Assembly (NCBI GenBank): GCA_946479435.1
Contig: CAMLFX010000006.1
Span: forward strand, 1-57,547
DNA: 57,547 bases
Direction: 5' to 3'
DNA from: an uncultured Sphingobacteriales bacterium
GTDB lineage: Bacteria; Bacteroidota; Bacteroidia; Chitinophagales; Chitinophagaceae
Position numbers and translations under genes: made by a program. Numbering within the stretch: position 1 is the first letter of the stretch; each line of letters opens with the position of its first letter. Positions 26,666 through 34,768 of this stretch are shown one piece after another. The notes below the pieces were generated by a model. The model was not told the origin of the DNA, searched no databases, and worked only from the letters and a program-made list of their open reading frames with translations.

Positions 26666-27706
26666 TTAGATTTTCGAACTGCTGAATTTTTCTCCCCTAA
26701 AATGTATGCCTAATCCCGGTAGATTATTGATCATTACATTTCCATTCTGGTATTTTAAACCATCAGCTATATCTTCTTTCAAAAGCAAAGGCCCATCGGC
26801 GTCCATTTCATCTAGTAAAGGGGCTAGGTGGGCAACTGCGGCTGTACCTATGGTGCTTTCATTCATAGATCCCATCATTACCTTTAGGTTATGCTTGCGT
26901 GCATTATCTATCATGCGCAGTGCAGGTGTTATGCCACCGCACTTAGTTAGCTTAATGTTGATGCCATGAAAAGAATCGGTACATTTTTCAACATCTTCTT
27001 CTGTTCTGCAACTTTCATCGGCATATAGCGGAATAGGTGATAGTTGTTTAAGTTCTTTCATTTCCTCATATAACCCTTTATTTAGTGGTTGCTCAAGCAG
27101 ACTAACATTTAATTTTGCAAATTCCGGTAGCAAATTTTTTGCCTCATCAAAACTTAAGGCTTCATTTGCATCTACCCTAAAAGGTGCGTCCGTACATTTC
27201 CTTAAGGCAGCTAATGTTTCAATATCATCAGCCTTACCTATTTTGATCTTATATATAGGCCAAGGGTGCTTCTGTATTTTTTGCACCATCGCATCTGTCG
27301 TATCCAGGCCAATAGTATAGTCGGTTAAAGGTGCTTGTTTAAATTGTAAGCCCAGCATTTGGTATAGCGGTTTTCTACGCATTTGCGCAAACAAGTCCCA
27401 GCCTGCAATATCTAAGGCCGCTATCAGAAAATTTTCTCCCGGCATCAAATGATGCAGAAAATGCCAGAAGCGTTGAGGGTCTGTTAATGCATACCGTTCA
27501 ATCTCTTTCCTTTTCAACTCCAGCATTTCCTGCATTGCAGGCACAGTCACATTGTAGTAATTAATAGCCGGGGCTTCGCCCATGCCAAAAATGTTACGTA
27601 TGCCCAGCGCAACAACTAAAGTTGGCTGGTGGGTCTTGGTGCCTTTCGATATAGTAAAAGGGTATTCAAAAGCTAATTCATAAGAATAACTACGTAATTG
27701 CAGCAT
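26666..27706 (-). CDS. Dipeptide epimerase (L-Ala-D/L-Glu epimerase type)
   Basis: 346 residues from the ATG at 27706; a TTG five codons earlier is open too but less likely. It belongs to the enolase superfamily, muconate-lactonising subgroup. The catalytic lysines are in YKIKIG near residues 154-159 and NIKLTKCGG near 253-261; metal ligands lie in RVDANEAL, LLEQPL and YADESC (near 177, 203 and 228). In bacteria this enzyme epimerises L-Ala-D-Glu released from peptidoglycan. Its position before murB fits that role. Specificity for Ala-Glu over other dipeptides is inferred. Confidence 0.85.
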   Translation of the reverse strand: MLQLRSYSYELAFEYPFTISKGTKTHQPTLVVALGIRNIFGMGEAPAINYYNVTVPAMQEMLELKRKEIERYALTDPQRFWHFLHHLMPGENFLIAALDIAGWDLFAQMRRKPLYQMLGLQFKQAPLTDYTIGLDTTDAMVQKIQKHPWPIYKIKIGKADDIETLAALRKCTDAPFRVDANEALSFDEAKNLLPEFAKLNVSLLEQPLNKGLYEEMKELKQLSPIPLYADESCRTEEDVEKCTDSFHGINIKLTKCGGITPALRMIDNARKHNLKVMMGSMNESTIGTAAVAHLAPLLDEMDADGPLLLKEDIADGLKYQNGNVMINNLPGLGIHFRGEKFSSSKI

Positions 27707-27722
27707 TAGATAAAATTGCAAC

Positions 27723-27730
27723 TATTTTTG
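27723..27730 (+). promoter_or_regulatory. -7 promoter box for the omega-amidase-like gene
   Basis: TATTTTTG, exact match, 19 bases before the ATG at 27750; TTG at 27698-27700 may be the -33 element. Confidence 0.5.
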
Positions 27731-27749
27731 CTTATATCTAACACATAGT

Positions 27750-28532
27750 ATGGAGCTAAATATCAGTTTAATACAGCCCGATATAATATGGGAAGACAAA
27801 AACGCAAATTTCACGCAATACGAAAATTTCATTTCTTCTATTAAAGAGAAGAGAGAGCTGGTAGTACTTCCTGAAATGTTTAGTACCGGGTTCAGCATGG
27901 CTCCTGAAAGGCTTGCTGAAAATATGGAAGGCCCATCGGTTCAGTGGATGAAAAGTATAGCGGCAAAGTATAGATGTATATTGACGGGGAGCTTAATAAT
28001 AGAAGAGAATGGTCACTATTACAATCGTTTGTTATGGGTTCAGCCCGATGGGAAGATATGGCATTACGACAAACGGCACTTATTTGCGTACGCAGGCGAG
28101 CATGAACATTATAATGCAGGCAATAAGAGATTAATAACACAAGTCAAAGGATTTAAGATCTGTCTTATGGTTTGTTACGATCTCAGGTTCCCGGTATGGG
28201 CACGCAACCAAAATGAGGAATATGATGTGCTTATATATGTTGCTAATTGGCCACACAAAAGAAGCCTTGCCTGGAAAACACTTTTACAAGCAAGGGCCAT
28301 TGAAAACCAAAGCTATGTGATAGGTGTTAACCGAGTAGGGAAAGATGCAAACGATATTGAATACAGTGGCAACAGCTCGGCTTTTGACCCGTTAGGAGAA
28401 CATATATGGCAAAATAGCGGCGATGCCATCGTACATACAGTTGCAGTACATAAAGAAATTTTGCAGGAAGTGCGAAGCCAGTTCCCGTTTCTGAACGATG
28501 CAGATAAATATTTAATACTCGACTTGCAATAA
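27750..28532 (+). CDS. Nitrilase-superfamily amidase, omega-amidase (YafV) type
   Basis: 260 residues. The Glu-Lys-Cys triad is visible: E in LPEMFSTGFSM near residue 41, K in YDKRHLFAYAGE near 111 and C in MVCYDLRFPVWARN near 143. The MFSTGFSM and RHLFAYAGE forms are typical of omega-amidases, which deamidate 2-oxoglutaramate or 2-oxosuccinamate and repair transamination by-products. Cytosolic. It is divergent from the epimerase gene, and the RND gene follows after 44 bases with its own promoter box. Confidence 0.9.
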   Translation: MELNISLIQPDIIWEDKNANFTQYENFISSIKEKRELVVLPEMFSTGFSMAPERLAENMEGPSVQWMKSIAAKYRCILTGSLIIEENGHYYNRLLWVQPDGKIWHYDKRHLFAYAGEHEHYNAGNKRLITQVKGFKICLMVCYDLRFPVWARNQNEEYDVLIYVANWPHKRSLAWKTLLQARAIENQSYVIGVNRVGKDANDIEYSGNSSAFDPLGEHIWQNSGDAIVHTVAVHKEILQEVRSQFPFLNDADKYLILDLQ

Positions 28533-28561
28533 TGGCTGAAAAGTAAGTAGGTATTATTTGC

Positions 28562-28569
28562 TACTTTTG
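28562..28569 (+). promoter_or_regulatory. -7 promoter box directly before the RND gene
   Basis: TACTTTTG, exact match. The ATG at 28577 begins only 7 bases after the box, about where transcription itself should start. Confidence 0.45.
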
Positions 28570-28576
28570 CCACCAT

Positions 28577-30937
28577 ATGTGGCACAGGCTTGCAGCGTTC
28601 ATTATTAAGTACAGGATAGCTTTGCTTTTTCTGTTACTTGCGGCGACGGCATTTATGGGTTATCATGCACGCAAAGTAGAACTCAGTTACGAGTTTACCA
28701 GTGCTATTCCTACTAATAACCCAAAGTATCAGCAATACCAGGATTTTCGCAGGCAATTTGGAGAAGACGGTAATATGATGGTAATCGGGGTGCAAACTGA
28801 TCAATTCTTCACGCAACATTTTTTCAATGATTACATAGCTTTTGTAAAAAAGCTGGAACAAGTTAAATCAGTAGAAAATGTGCTTAGCCTGCCCGGCGCT
28901 TTCAATTTGGTAAAAGATACAGTTACAGGGCAACTAAAAGTTGAAAAAATAGTTGCAGGCAATAGCATTGCAAATGCCGACAGTGTTAAGGATGTCATTT
29001 TAAACCTGCCCTTTTACCGGGGGTTCCTTTATAATTCAGAAACGAATGCATACCTAATAGCACTACGTATTGATAAACAGGTGCTTAATTCAAAAAACAG
29101 AACTGGTGTTGTAAAAGAAATAATGGCTATTGGCGATGCTTTTGGTAGAGCACACAATATTGAAATGTATTATTCGGGCCTGCCGCTAATACGCACTATG
29201 ATGGCAACACAAGTGCAGGCGGAAATGCAAATGTTCTTGATTCTATCATTCGTGCTTACAGCAGTTATACTCATCCTTTTCTTTCGTTCGTTTATTGCGG
29301 TAATAGCATCTATGGTAGTTGTAGCAGTAGGGGTGGTATGGTCTATGGCTACCATCGTACTCTTAGGTTACAAGATAACACTGCTTACTGCCCTCATACC
29401 GCCACTTATAGTGGTGATAGGTATCCCTAACTGTGTTTATTTCCTCAACAAATACCATTCAGAATACAATAAAAATCCTAACAAGACACGCTCGCTATTG
29501 CGTATGGTTGACAGGATGGGCATTGTTACCCTGTTTACAAACCTTACCGCTGCTATTGGTTTTGGCGTATTCTTTTTTACTGATAGTGTTTTGCTAAAAG
29601 AATTTGGGTTGGTTGCGGGATTAAATATCATAGCTATATTTTTTATCTCATTAATATTCATTCCTGCTTTATTCAGCTTTTTGCCGCCACCATCGGGCAA
29701 ACATACCAGCTACCTGGAAAGTAAATGGATGAACAGGCTTTTGGATATGCTTACCAAATGGGTATTTGGCCATAGGAGATGGATATATGCAATTACTATA
29801 ATTATCTGTGCTGTTTCTGTAATGGGTATTATGCGCCTGCAAACAGTTGGGCGTATTGTAGACGATCTTCCTAAAGATGATAAAGTATATACCGACCTGA
29901 AATTTTTTGAGAAAAACTTCAGGGGAGTAATGCCCCTTGAAATAGTTATTGATACAAAAAGAAAGAATGGTGCTGTTTCATTGCCGGTATTGCAAAAAAT
30001 GGATGAATTAAGCGAGTATTTGAAAAAATTTCCTGAAATAGGTCATTCATTATCGATAGTTGAAGGTGTAAAATTTGCCAGGCAAGCGTATTACGACGGA
30101 GATAGCAGCAGCTATGCCGTACCCAATATGTTCGATGCAGCATTTATTCAACCTTATCTTAGGCAAAAAGGCGATAAGGCAAGTACATTCAACAAACTGA
30201 TTTCTTCTTTTGTAGATGAAGACAGGCAAAAAACACGTTTAAGTATCAATATGGCAGATGTGGGTTCGAAACGTTTGCCAATATTATTAGATAGTATCCG
30301 CCCGAAAACATACGAAATTTTTGACAGCAGTAAATACAAGATCACTTTTACAGGAACAAGTATTGTATTTCTGGAAGGCAGCAAATTTATCATCCAGAGT
30401 CTGACAGACAGTCTCATGCTGGCATTCCTTATGATATTCGGCTGCATGATATTCCTGTTCCGCTCGTGGAAGATACTTATTATCTCCATCGTTATCAATA
30501 TAGTTCCGCTGCTTATTACTGCAGGTGTAATGGGGTGGATAGGAATAGCGATAAAACCATCTACCGTATTGGTATTCAGTGTTGCTTTAGGGATTACAAT
30601 CGATGTAACTATTCGTTTCCTTGTTAATTTCAAACAAGAATTACAGCGCAACGATGCAGATATTGCCGGTACCGTGCAAAAAACCATTCATGATACAGGT
30701 TTAAGCATAATATATACTTCATTGATTTTAATAGCTGGTTTCGGGGTTTTTGCCCTTTCGAAATTTGATGGCACGAAATCTTTAGGATATCTTACATCAT
30801 TAACCCTTCTTATGGCAATGATTACCAACCTGACATTACAACCTGCGTTGCTGTTATGGATGGATAAAAGTGCCAGAAAAAACAGAGCCGGTAAGTGGCT
30901 TATAGAAGAAGATGATACTGACAATTTTACAAGTTGA
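28577..30937 (+). CDS. RND/MMPL family exporter
   Basis: 786 residues. Two MMPL-type halves: one helix near residues 9-28, a periplasmic loop (about 35-205), six helices (about 214-375), one helix near 402-420, a second periplasmic loop (about 425-615) and six more helices (about 618-770). The first helix block includes the conserved GITLLTALIPPLIVVIG-like segment (here YKITLLTALIPPLIVVIGIPN). The architecture matches HpnN/MmpL-type transporters that carry lipids or hydrophobic molecules; no membrane-fusion or TolC partner is adjacent. A fatty acid hydroxylase gene follows after 53 bases, which favours a lipid cargo, but this is inference. Confidence 0.88.
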   Translation: MWHRLAAFIIKYRIALLFLLLAATAFMGYHARKVELSYEFTSAIPTNNPKYQQYQDFRRQFGEDGNMMVIGVQTDQFFTQHFFNDYIAFVKKLEQVKSVENVLSLPGAFNLVKDTVTGQLKVEKIVAGNSIANADSVKDVILNLPFYRGFLYNSETNAYLIALRIDKQVLNSKNRTGVVKEIMAIGDAFGRAHNIEMYYSGLPLIRTMMATQVQAEMQMFLILSFVLTAVILILFFRSFIAVIASMVVVAVGVVWSMATIVLLGYKITLLTALIPPLIVVIGIPNCVYFLNKYHSEYNKNPNKTRSLLRMVDRMGIVTLFTNLTAAIGFGVFFFTDSVLLKEFGLVAGLNIIAIFFISLIFIPALFSFLPPPSGKHTSYLESKWMNRLLDMLTKWVFGHRRWIYAITIIICAVSVMGIMRLQTVGRIVDDLPKDDKVYTDLKFFEKNFRGVMPLEIVIDTKRKNGAVSLPVLQKMDELSEYLKKFPEIGHSLSIVEGVKFARQAYYDGDSSSYAVPNMFDAAFIQPYLRQKGDKASTFNKLISSFVDEDRQKTRLSINMADVGSKRLPILLDSIRPKTYEIFDSSKYKITFTGTSIVFLEGSKFIIQSLTDSLMLAFLMIFGCMIFLFRSWKILIISIVINIVPLLITAGVMGWIGIAIKPSTVLVFSVALGITIDVTIRFLVNFKQELQRNDADIAGTVQKTIHDTGLSIIYTSLILIAGFGVFALSKFDGTKSLGYLTSLTLLMAMITNLTLQPALLLWMDKSARKNRAGKWLIEEDDTDNFTS

Positions 30938-30990
30938 TAATTTAGGTATCAATTTTGCAGTGTTAAAGTAAGTTTGTTATCCACCAACCT

Positions 30991-31605
30991 ATGGAATTCG
31001 ATAAAATAAAGAATAAAGGTCAGGCGCGGTTGTTTAAGAGTGAGTATATGGAAATAATGACCAAAACACATCCGCTGGTCATTTACAGTATGTATTTTCC
31101 TGTAATTGTTTTCTTTTTATACTATGGCTATAGCTATAAAGATCTTGCTATTGGCCAGGAAGCAATTCTGTTTTTAGGTGGTGCGCTGTTGTGGAGTTTG
31201 TTCGAATATATTATGCACAGGCACTTATTTCACATGATAGTTGAAACGCCACGTGCCAAACGTATAGTTTATACTATGCATGGCGTGCATCATGAATTTC
31301 CGCGCGATAGGGAAAGGCTATTCATGCCACCTGTACCTAGTATAATTATTGCAACGATTATATTTTTAACTATGTACTATACCATGGGCTGGAATGCACT
31401 TGCTTTCTTCCCGGGCTTTTTATTTGGTTATCTTATGTACGGCTCCATGCACTATGCTATACATGCGTTTACACCACCCAGATATTTAAAGGCTTTATGG
31501 CGCAACCACCATTTGCACCACTACAAAACGCCCGATAAAGGCTTTGGCGTCAGTTCTGTACTTTGGGATGTTATATTCCGCACTGTTCCTAAAAAAGGAG
31601 TTTAA
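30991..31605 (+). CDS. Sterol desaturase/fatty acid 2-hydroxylase family protein
   Basis: 204 residues with four membrane helices. The di-iron histidine clusters are all present: HRHLFH near residues 75-80, HGVHHEFP near 96-103, HYAIHAF near 152-158 and HHLHHY near 172-177. The order and the ELFEYIMHRHLFH-like context match the fungal Scs7/FA2H enzymes that hydroxylate the acyl chain of sphingolipids. Bacteroidota make sphingolipids and sulfonolipids with hydroxylated chains, so this is a likely substrate. A one-mismatch promoter box (CAATTTTG at 30950-30957) precedes it. The stop overlaps the convergent NUDIX stop by four bases. Confidence 0.88.
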   Translation: MEFDKIKNKGQARLFKSEYMEIMTKTHPLVIYSMYFPVIVFFLYYGYSYKDLAIGQEAILFLGGALLWSLFEYIMHRHLFHMIVETPRAKRIVYTMHGVHHEFPRDRERLFMPPVPSIIIATIIFLTMYYTMGWNALAFFPGFLFGYLMYGSMHYAIHAFTPPRYLKALWRNHHLHHYKTPDKGFGVSSVLWDVIFRTVPKKGV

Positions 31606-32252
31606 AAATATTCCTCCAGCAAGGCCTCCAGTTCTGATATTATCATAGCTGTTGCTCCCCATACTATGCCACCTGCGGCTATTTTATAAGCACGTACGCT
31701 ACGTATTATTTCCGGCATAATGGGCGATGTTACATTGACTATTGTTTTGTTGTGTTCGTGGAGGAGTTCCTCTATTGATACTTCAATAATACCAGATACC
31801 TCGCTTTCGCTCAGGTTAAATAAAGGCTGAGCAGCAGCATAAGCTATGAAAGGATAGACCTGGAAATTACTTACCGGTATATATAATGGCGTTAGTCCGC
31901 CCAGTATGTCCACATCGCCTGATAAAATACCTACCTCCTCCTGTGCTTCTCGAAGCGCAGTCGCTTTAAGGTCAGCGTCAGATGTTTCTTGTTTACCACC
32001 CGGAAAGCCAATTTGACCGCTATGTGCTTTACCATCATCGGTACGTTTTATCAGTAGCAATGTCAGTTTATCACCTACCGGGTACAGCAGGCAGAGTACT
32101 GCGCTAGGGCGTGCATTACCGGGCACTTTTTCTGGCATTGGTTTTACCCTCGCCGCCATACGCTCTTGCCCCTCAGCACCCGGTAGCGGTTGCTGAAGCC
32201 GCACTCTTAACCAATCAATAATATTCTGTGTAGTGTCGCTATACTCATTCAT
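31602..32252 (-). CDS. NUDIX hydrolase, CoA pyrophosphatase (NudL) type
   Basis: 216 residues from the ATG at 32252. The Nudix box reads GGKQETSDADL...REAQEEVGI near residues 87-109, preceded by the SGQIGFPGG motif that marks the NudL subgroup acting on CoA and acyl-CoA. The frame extends ten codons further upstream, but the 32252 start gives a compact 8-base overlap (ATGAATGA) with the upstream CDGSH gene, the usual form of coupling. The stop overlaps the fatty acid hydroxylase stop by four bases. CoA as substrate is inferred from the subgroup motif. Confidence 0.88.
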   Translation of the reverse strand: MNEYSDTTQNIIDWLRVRLQQPLPGAEGQERMAARVKPMPEKVPGNARPSAVLCLLYPVGDKLTLLLIKRTDDGKAHSGQIGFPGGKQETSDADLKATALREAQEEVGILSGDVDILGGLTPLYIPVSNFQVYPFIAYAAAQPLFNLSESEVSGIIEVSIEELLHEHNKTIVNVTSPIMPEIIRSVRAYKIAAGGIVWGATAMIISELEALLEEYF

Positions 32253-32667
32253 CTTTAAATCCTGTCTTAACATGGCTTCCATCGCAATAGGGCTTATTTG
32301 CAGATGCCCCGCAACGGCATAGCGCAGTTACTTTATATTTTTTTTCTTCCGCCCCTGTCTTGTTTTTCACTGTTATATTGCCATATACCAGCAGTGGCCC
32401 ATTGGGTGTTACTTCAACCGTTGTTTCTACAGCAACAGGCTGTACGTCGCCATTATTACTAAAATAACTTAGTGCGCCCGAAGGGCATTTTTCTACTTGT
32501 GTTCTTATCGCATCTGTACCGGCAGCAGTAGCATCTATCCATGGCCGTTTTTTAGGATTGAAAACTTCTATCAGCCCCTTCCAGCATAAAGTTGAATGGA
32601 TACACTGAGCGGGTTTCCAAACAATGGTTATTTCACCATTCGAATATTCTTTAGTGATATTTTCCAT
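32245..32667 (-). CDS. Two-domain iron-sulfur protein: Fer4_19 plus CDGSH
   Basis: 140 residues. Residues 10-70 are a Fer4_19-type divergent cluster domain with C22, C28 and C61 (CPSGAL). Residues 95-135 are a CDGSH zinc-finger-like iron-sulfur domain with ligands C117, C119, C128 and H132, which bind a 2Fe-2S cluster. Both domains occur in small redox or cluster-transfer proteins; the partner here is not known. It overlaps the start of the NUDIX gene by 8 bases. No signal peptide, so cytosolic. Confidence 0.88.
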   Translation of the reverse strand: MENITKEYSNGEITIVWKPAQCIHSTLCWKGLIEVFNPKKRPWIDATAAGTDAIRTQVEKCPSGALSYFSNNGDVQPVAVETTVEVTPNGPLLVYGNITVKNKTGAEEKKYKVTALCRCGASANKPYCDGSHVKTGFKDE

Positions 32668-32798
32668 TTTTACCTAATAATTATGGTCAATTTGAGCAGC
32701 TAGCTAAATTTACAAAAAACACCAGTCGCAACCTATTAATTGCCAAACAGCCACAGTAAAAAAAGAAATAACTAAATTGGCTGCAAAATATAGATTAC

Positions 32799-33554
32799 AT
32801 GCAATACCGTTTATTCACCCTACTGTTTTTATTCCTGGCTCATTGTTCATTTGCCCAACAGGCAGATACACTTAGGCGTAAAGATGCGAATGGGTGGGAA
32901 TTTATACAAATACGCAATTTTAAGGTTGTAGTTATGGAAGGTAATTTACACAATGGTATAAAAGAAGGTGTATGGACAGAATATTGGCCAACCGAATACC
33001 CGCAAACTGTTACTTCCTATATTAACGGGAAAAAAGATGGCATGTCAATGGGTTTAGATGCCATGGGTAGGATTCAATATATTGAGAACTATAAAAATGA
33101 TAAACTGGAGGGTCCAAGGAAAGTGTATGACCCGCAAAGAGCAGGCAGAAGAAATGAGGTAATATATTACTCTGAAGGCAAAAAGCATGGTAATTATACT
33201 AAATGGTATGAAAATATGAGGATACAAGAGACGGGCAACTACGTATACGATAAGAGAGATGGCCTGTCAACATGGTATTTTGAAAATGGTAATAAGTCGG
33301 CTGAGTATAATTACCGCGAGGGTAAACTGGATGGTAACGCATCTACGTTTTTTGAAAATGGTAAAGTAAGTGCATACGGTATGTACACAAATGATAAACA
33401 AACCGGCGAGTGGAAAGAATATTATGAGAATGGCAATATGCAGGCAGAAGGCATGTATAAAGATGGCGAGAAAGAAGGTCCATGGAAACAATACGATACT
33501 GATGGGAAACTTGTAAAAACGGTTACCTACAAGAAGGGAGAAATAAAAAAGTAA
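32799..33554 (+). CDS. Secreted MORN-repeat (YwqK-like) protein
   Basis: 251 residues with a signal peptide (MQYRLFTLLFLFLAHCSFAQ). About six MORN_2-type repeats follow from residue 45 on, each with a G-x-W/Y...Y-x-N/D-G-x form, for example GEWKEYYENGNMQAEGMYKDG near 203-223. Such proteins are common in Bacteroidota and are often labelled YwqK antitoxin component, but nothing here suggests a toxin pair. It is probably periplasmic or surface-exposed. The response regulator gene starts 6 bases after its stop, so the two are very likely co-transcribed. Confidence 0.82.
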   Translation: MQYRLFTLLFLFLAHCSFAQQADTLRRKDANGWEFIQIRNFKVVVMEGNLHNGIKEGVWTEYWPTEYPQTVTSYINGKKDGMSMGLDAMGRIQYIENYKNDKLEGPRKVYDPQRAGRRNEVIYYSEGKKHGNYTKWYENMRIQETGNYVYDKRDGLSTWYFENGNKSAEYNYREGKLDGNASTFFENGKVSAYGMYTNDKQTGEWKEYYENGNMQAEGMYKDGEKEGPWKQYDTDGKLVKTVTYKKGEIKK

Positions 33555-33560
33555 GAAATT

Positions 33561-34721
33561 ATGCCGCAATCGATACTGATAGTTGACGATGAAAAAGCCA
33601 TCCGTAAAACGCTTACAGAAATATTAACCTTTGAAGGGTTTGTAATAGATGAAGCTGCCGATGGTGTGGAAGCAGTGAAAAAAATAAAAGAAGGCAATTA
33701 CGATTGTGTGCTTTGCGATATCAAAATGCCGAAGATGGATGGCATTGAAGTGTTGGAACAAACCCGCGAATTCAAACCCGACACCCCATTCATAGTTATA
33801 TCAGGGCACGGGAATATTGAAACAGCGGTAGAAGCAGTAAAGAAAGGTGCGTTCGATTTTATCGCGAAGCCACCTGATCTTAACCGTTTACTGATAACCA
33901 TCCGCAATGCGATGGACAAAAAATCGCTGGTGGCAGAAACCAAACAGCTACGCAAGCGCATAAGTAAGGGTGCAGAAATGATTGGAGAGTCGGAAGCGAT
34001 GCAGCAAATAAAAGAAACCATTGAAAAGGTTGCACCTACTGAGGCGCGTGTTTTGGTTACTGGCGAAAATGGTGTAGGGAAAGAATTGGTAGCACACCGC
34101 ATACATGAGCTAAGCTCAAGGGCAAATGCACCATTGATAGAAGTAAACTGTGCCGCAATCCCGTCTGAACTTATAGAGAGCGAATTGTTTGGCCATGAAA
34201 AAGGTTCATTTACTTCAGCTATTAAACAACGCATAGGCAAGTTTGAGCAAGCTAGCGGAGGCACTTTATTTCTCGATGAAATAGGAGATATGAGTCACGA
34301 TGCGCAAGCTAAAATGCTGCGCGCCTTACAGGAAGGTAAAATAACCCGCGTAGGCGGCGAGAAGGAAATAAAAGTAGATGTACGTGTAATAGCTGCCACG
34401 AATAAAGATCTGCTAAAAGAAGTAGAAGAAAAGAAATTCAGGCTCGATCTGTATCACCGCCTCAGTGTCATACTTATAAAGGTCCCTTCGCTCAACGAAC
34501 GTAAAACCGATATACCTCTTTTGGTCGATCACTTCCTGAAAGAGATAAGCGAAGAGTACAAGCAACCGGTAAAGCAAATAGACGAAGCAGCAGTAGAAGC
34601 TTTACAGAAATACAACTGGACAGGTAATATACGCGAGCTAAGAAATGTAATAGAAAGGCTCATTATTCTTGCTGATAAAAAAATAACTAAGAAGGATATA
34701 GAAACCTACATCCTTAAATAA
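33561..34721 (+). CDS. Response regulator with NtrC-type AAA+ domain but no DNA-binding domain
   Basis: 386 residues. Receiver domain 1-120 with acidic pocket D9-D10, phospho-acceptor D53 in LCDIKMPKMDG and K near 103. AAA+ domain about 140-365 with Walker A GENGVGKE near 170, Walker B GTLFLDEIGDM near 234-244 and the arginine-finger region WTGNIRELRNVIER. The sigma-54 contact loop GAFTGA is changed to GSFTSA (215-220). The protein stops about 30 residues after the AAA+ domain with no Fis-type helix-turn-helix. It could still act on sigma-54 from solution, or do something else. No kinase is adjacent; an NtrY-like kinase is at 21925. Confidence 0.88.
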   Translation: MPQSILIVDDEKAIRKTLTEILTFEGFVIDEAADGVEAVKKIKEGNYDCVLCDIKMPKMDGIEVLEQTREFKPDTPFIVISGHGNIETAVEAVKKGAFDFIAKPPDLNRLLITIRNAMDKKSLVAETKQLRKRISKGAEMIGESEAMQQIKETIEKVAPTEARVLVTGENGVGKELVAHRIHELSSRANAPLIEVNCAAIPSELIESELFGHEKGSFTSAIKQRIGKFEQASGGTLFLDEIGDMSHDAQAKMLRALQEGKITRVGGEKEIKVDVRVIAATNKDLLKEVEEKKFRLDLYHRLSVILIKVPSLNERKTDIPLLVDHFLKEISEEYKQPVKQIDEAAVEALQKYNWTGNIRELRNVIERLIILADKKITKKDIETYILK

Positions 34722-34755
34722 ATAAAGGCGGGCATTTTGCCCGCCTTTATTTATT
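34717..34755. terminator. Strong bidirectional terminator between response regulator and dnaN
   Basis: A perfect 18-bp stem (GC core GGCGGGCA/TGCCCGCC, AT flanks) around a 3-base loop. It includes the response regulator stop codon and lies 14 bases before the dnaN stop. Confidence 0.9.
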
Positions 34756-34768
34756 ATGCTAAAAGTAT

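Noticed and set aside
30154..30687. Minus-strand ORF of 177 codons inside the RND gene
   Set aside because: Antisense of membrane helices; no independent support.
33698..34264. Minus-strand ORF of 188 codons inside the response regulator
   Set aside because: Shadow frame across the receiver and AAA+ domains, with no start context or motif.
32799..34721. Toxin-antitoxin pair, from the common YwqK antitoxin label
   Set aside because: The MORN protein has a signal peptide and its neighbour is a response regulator; no toxin is visible.
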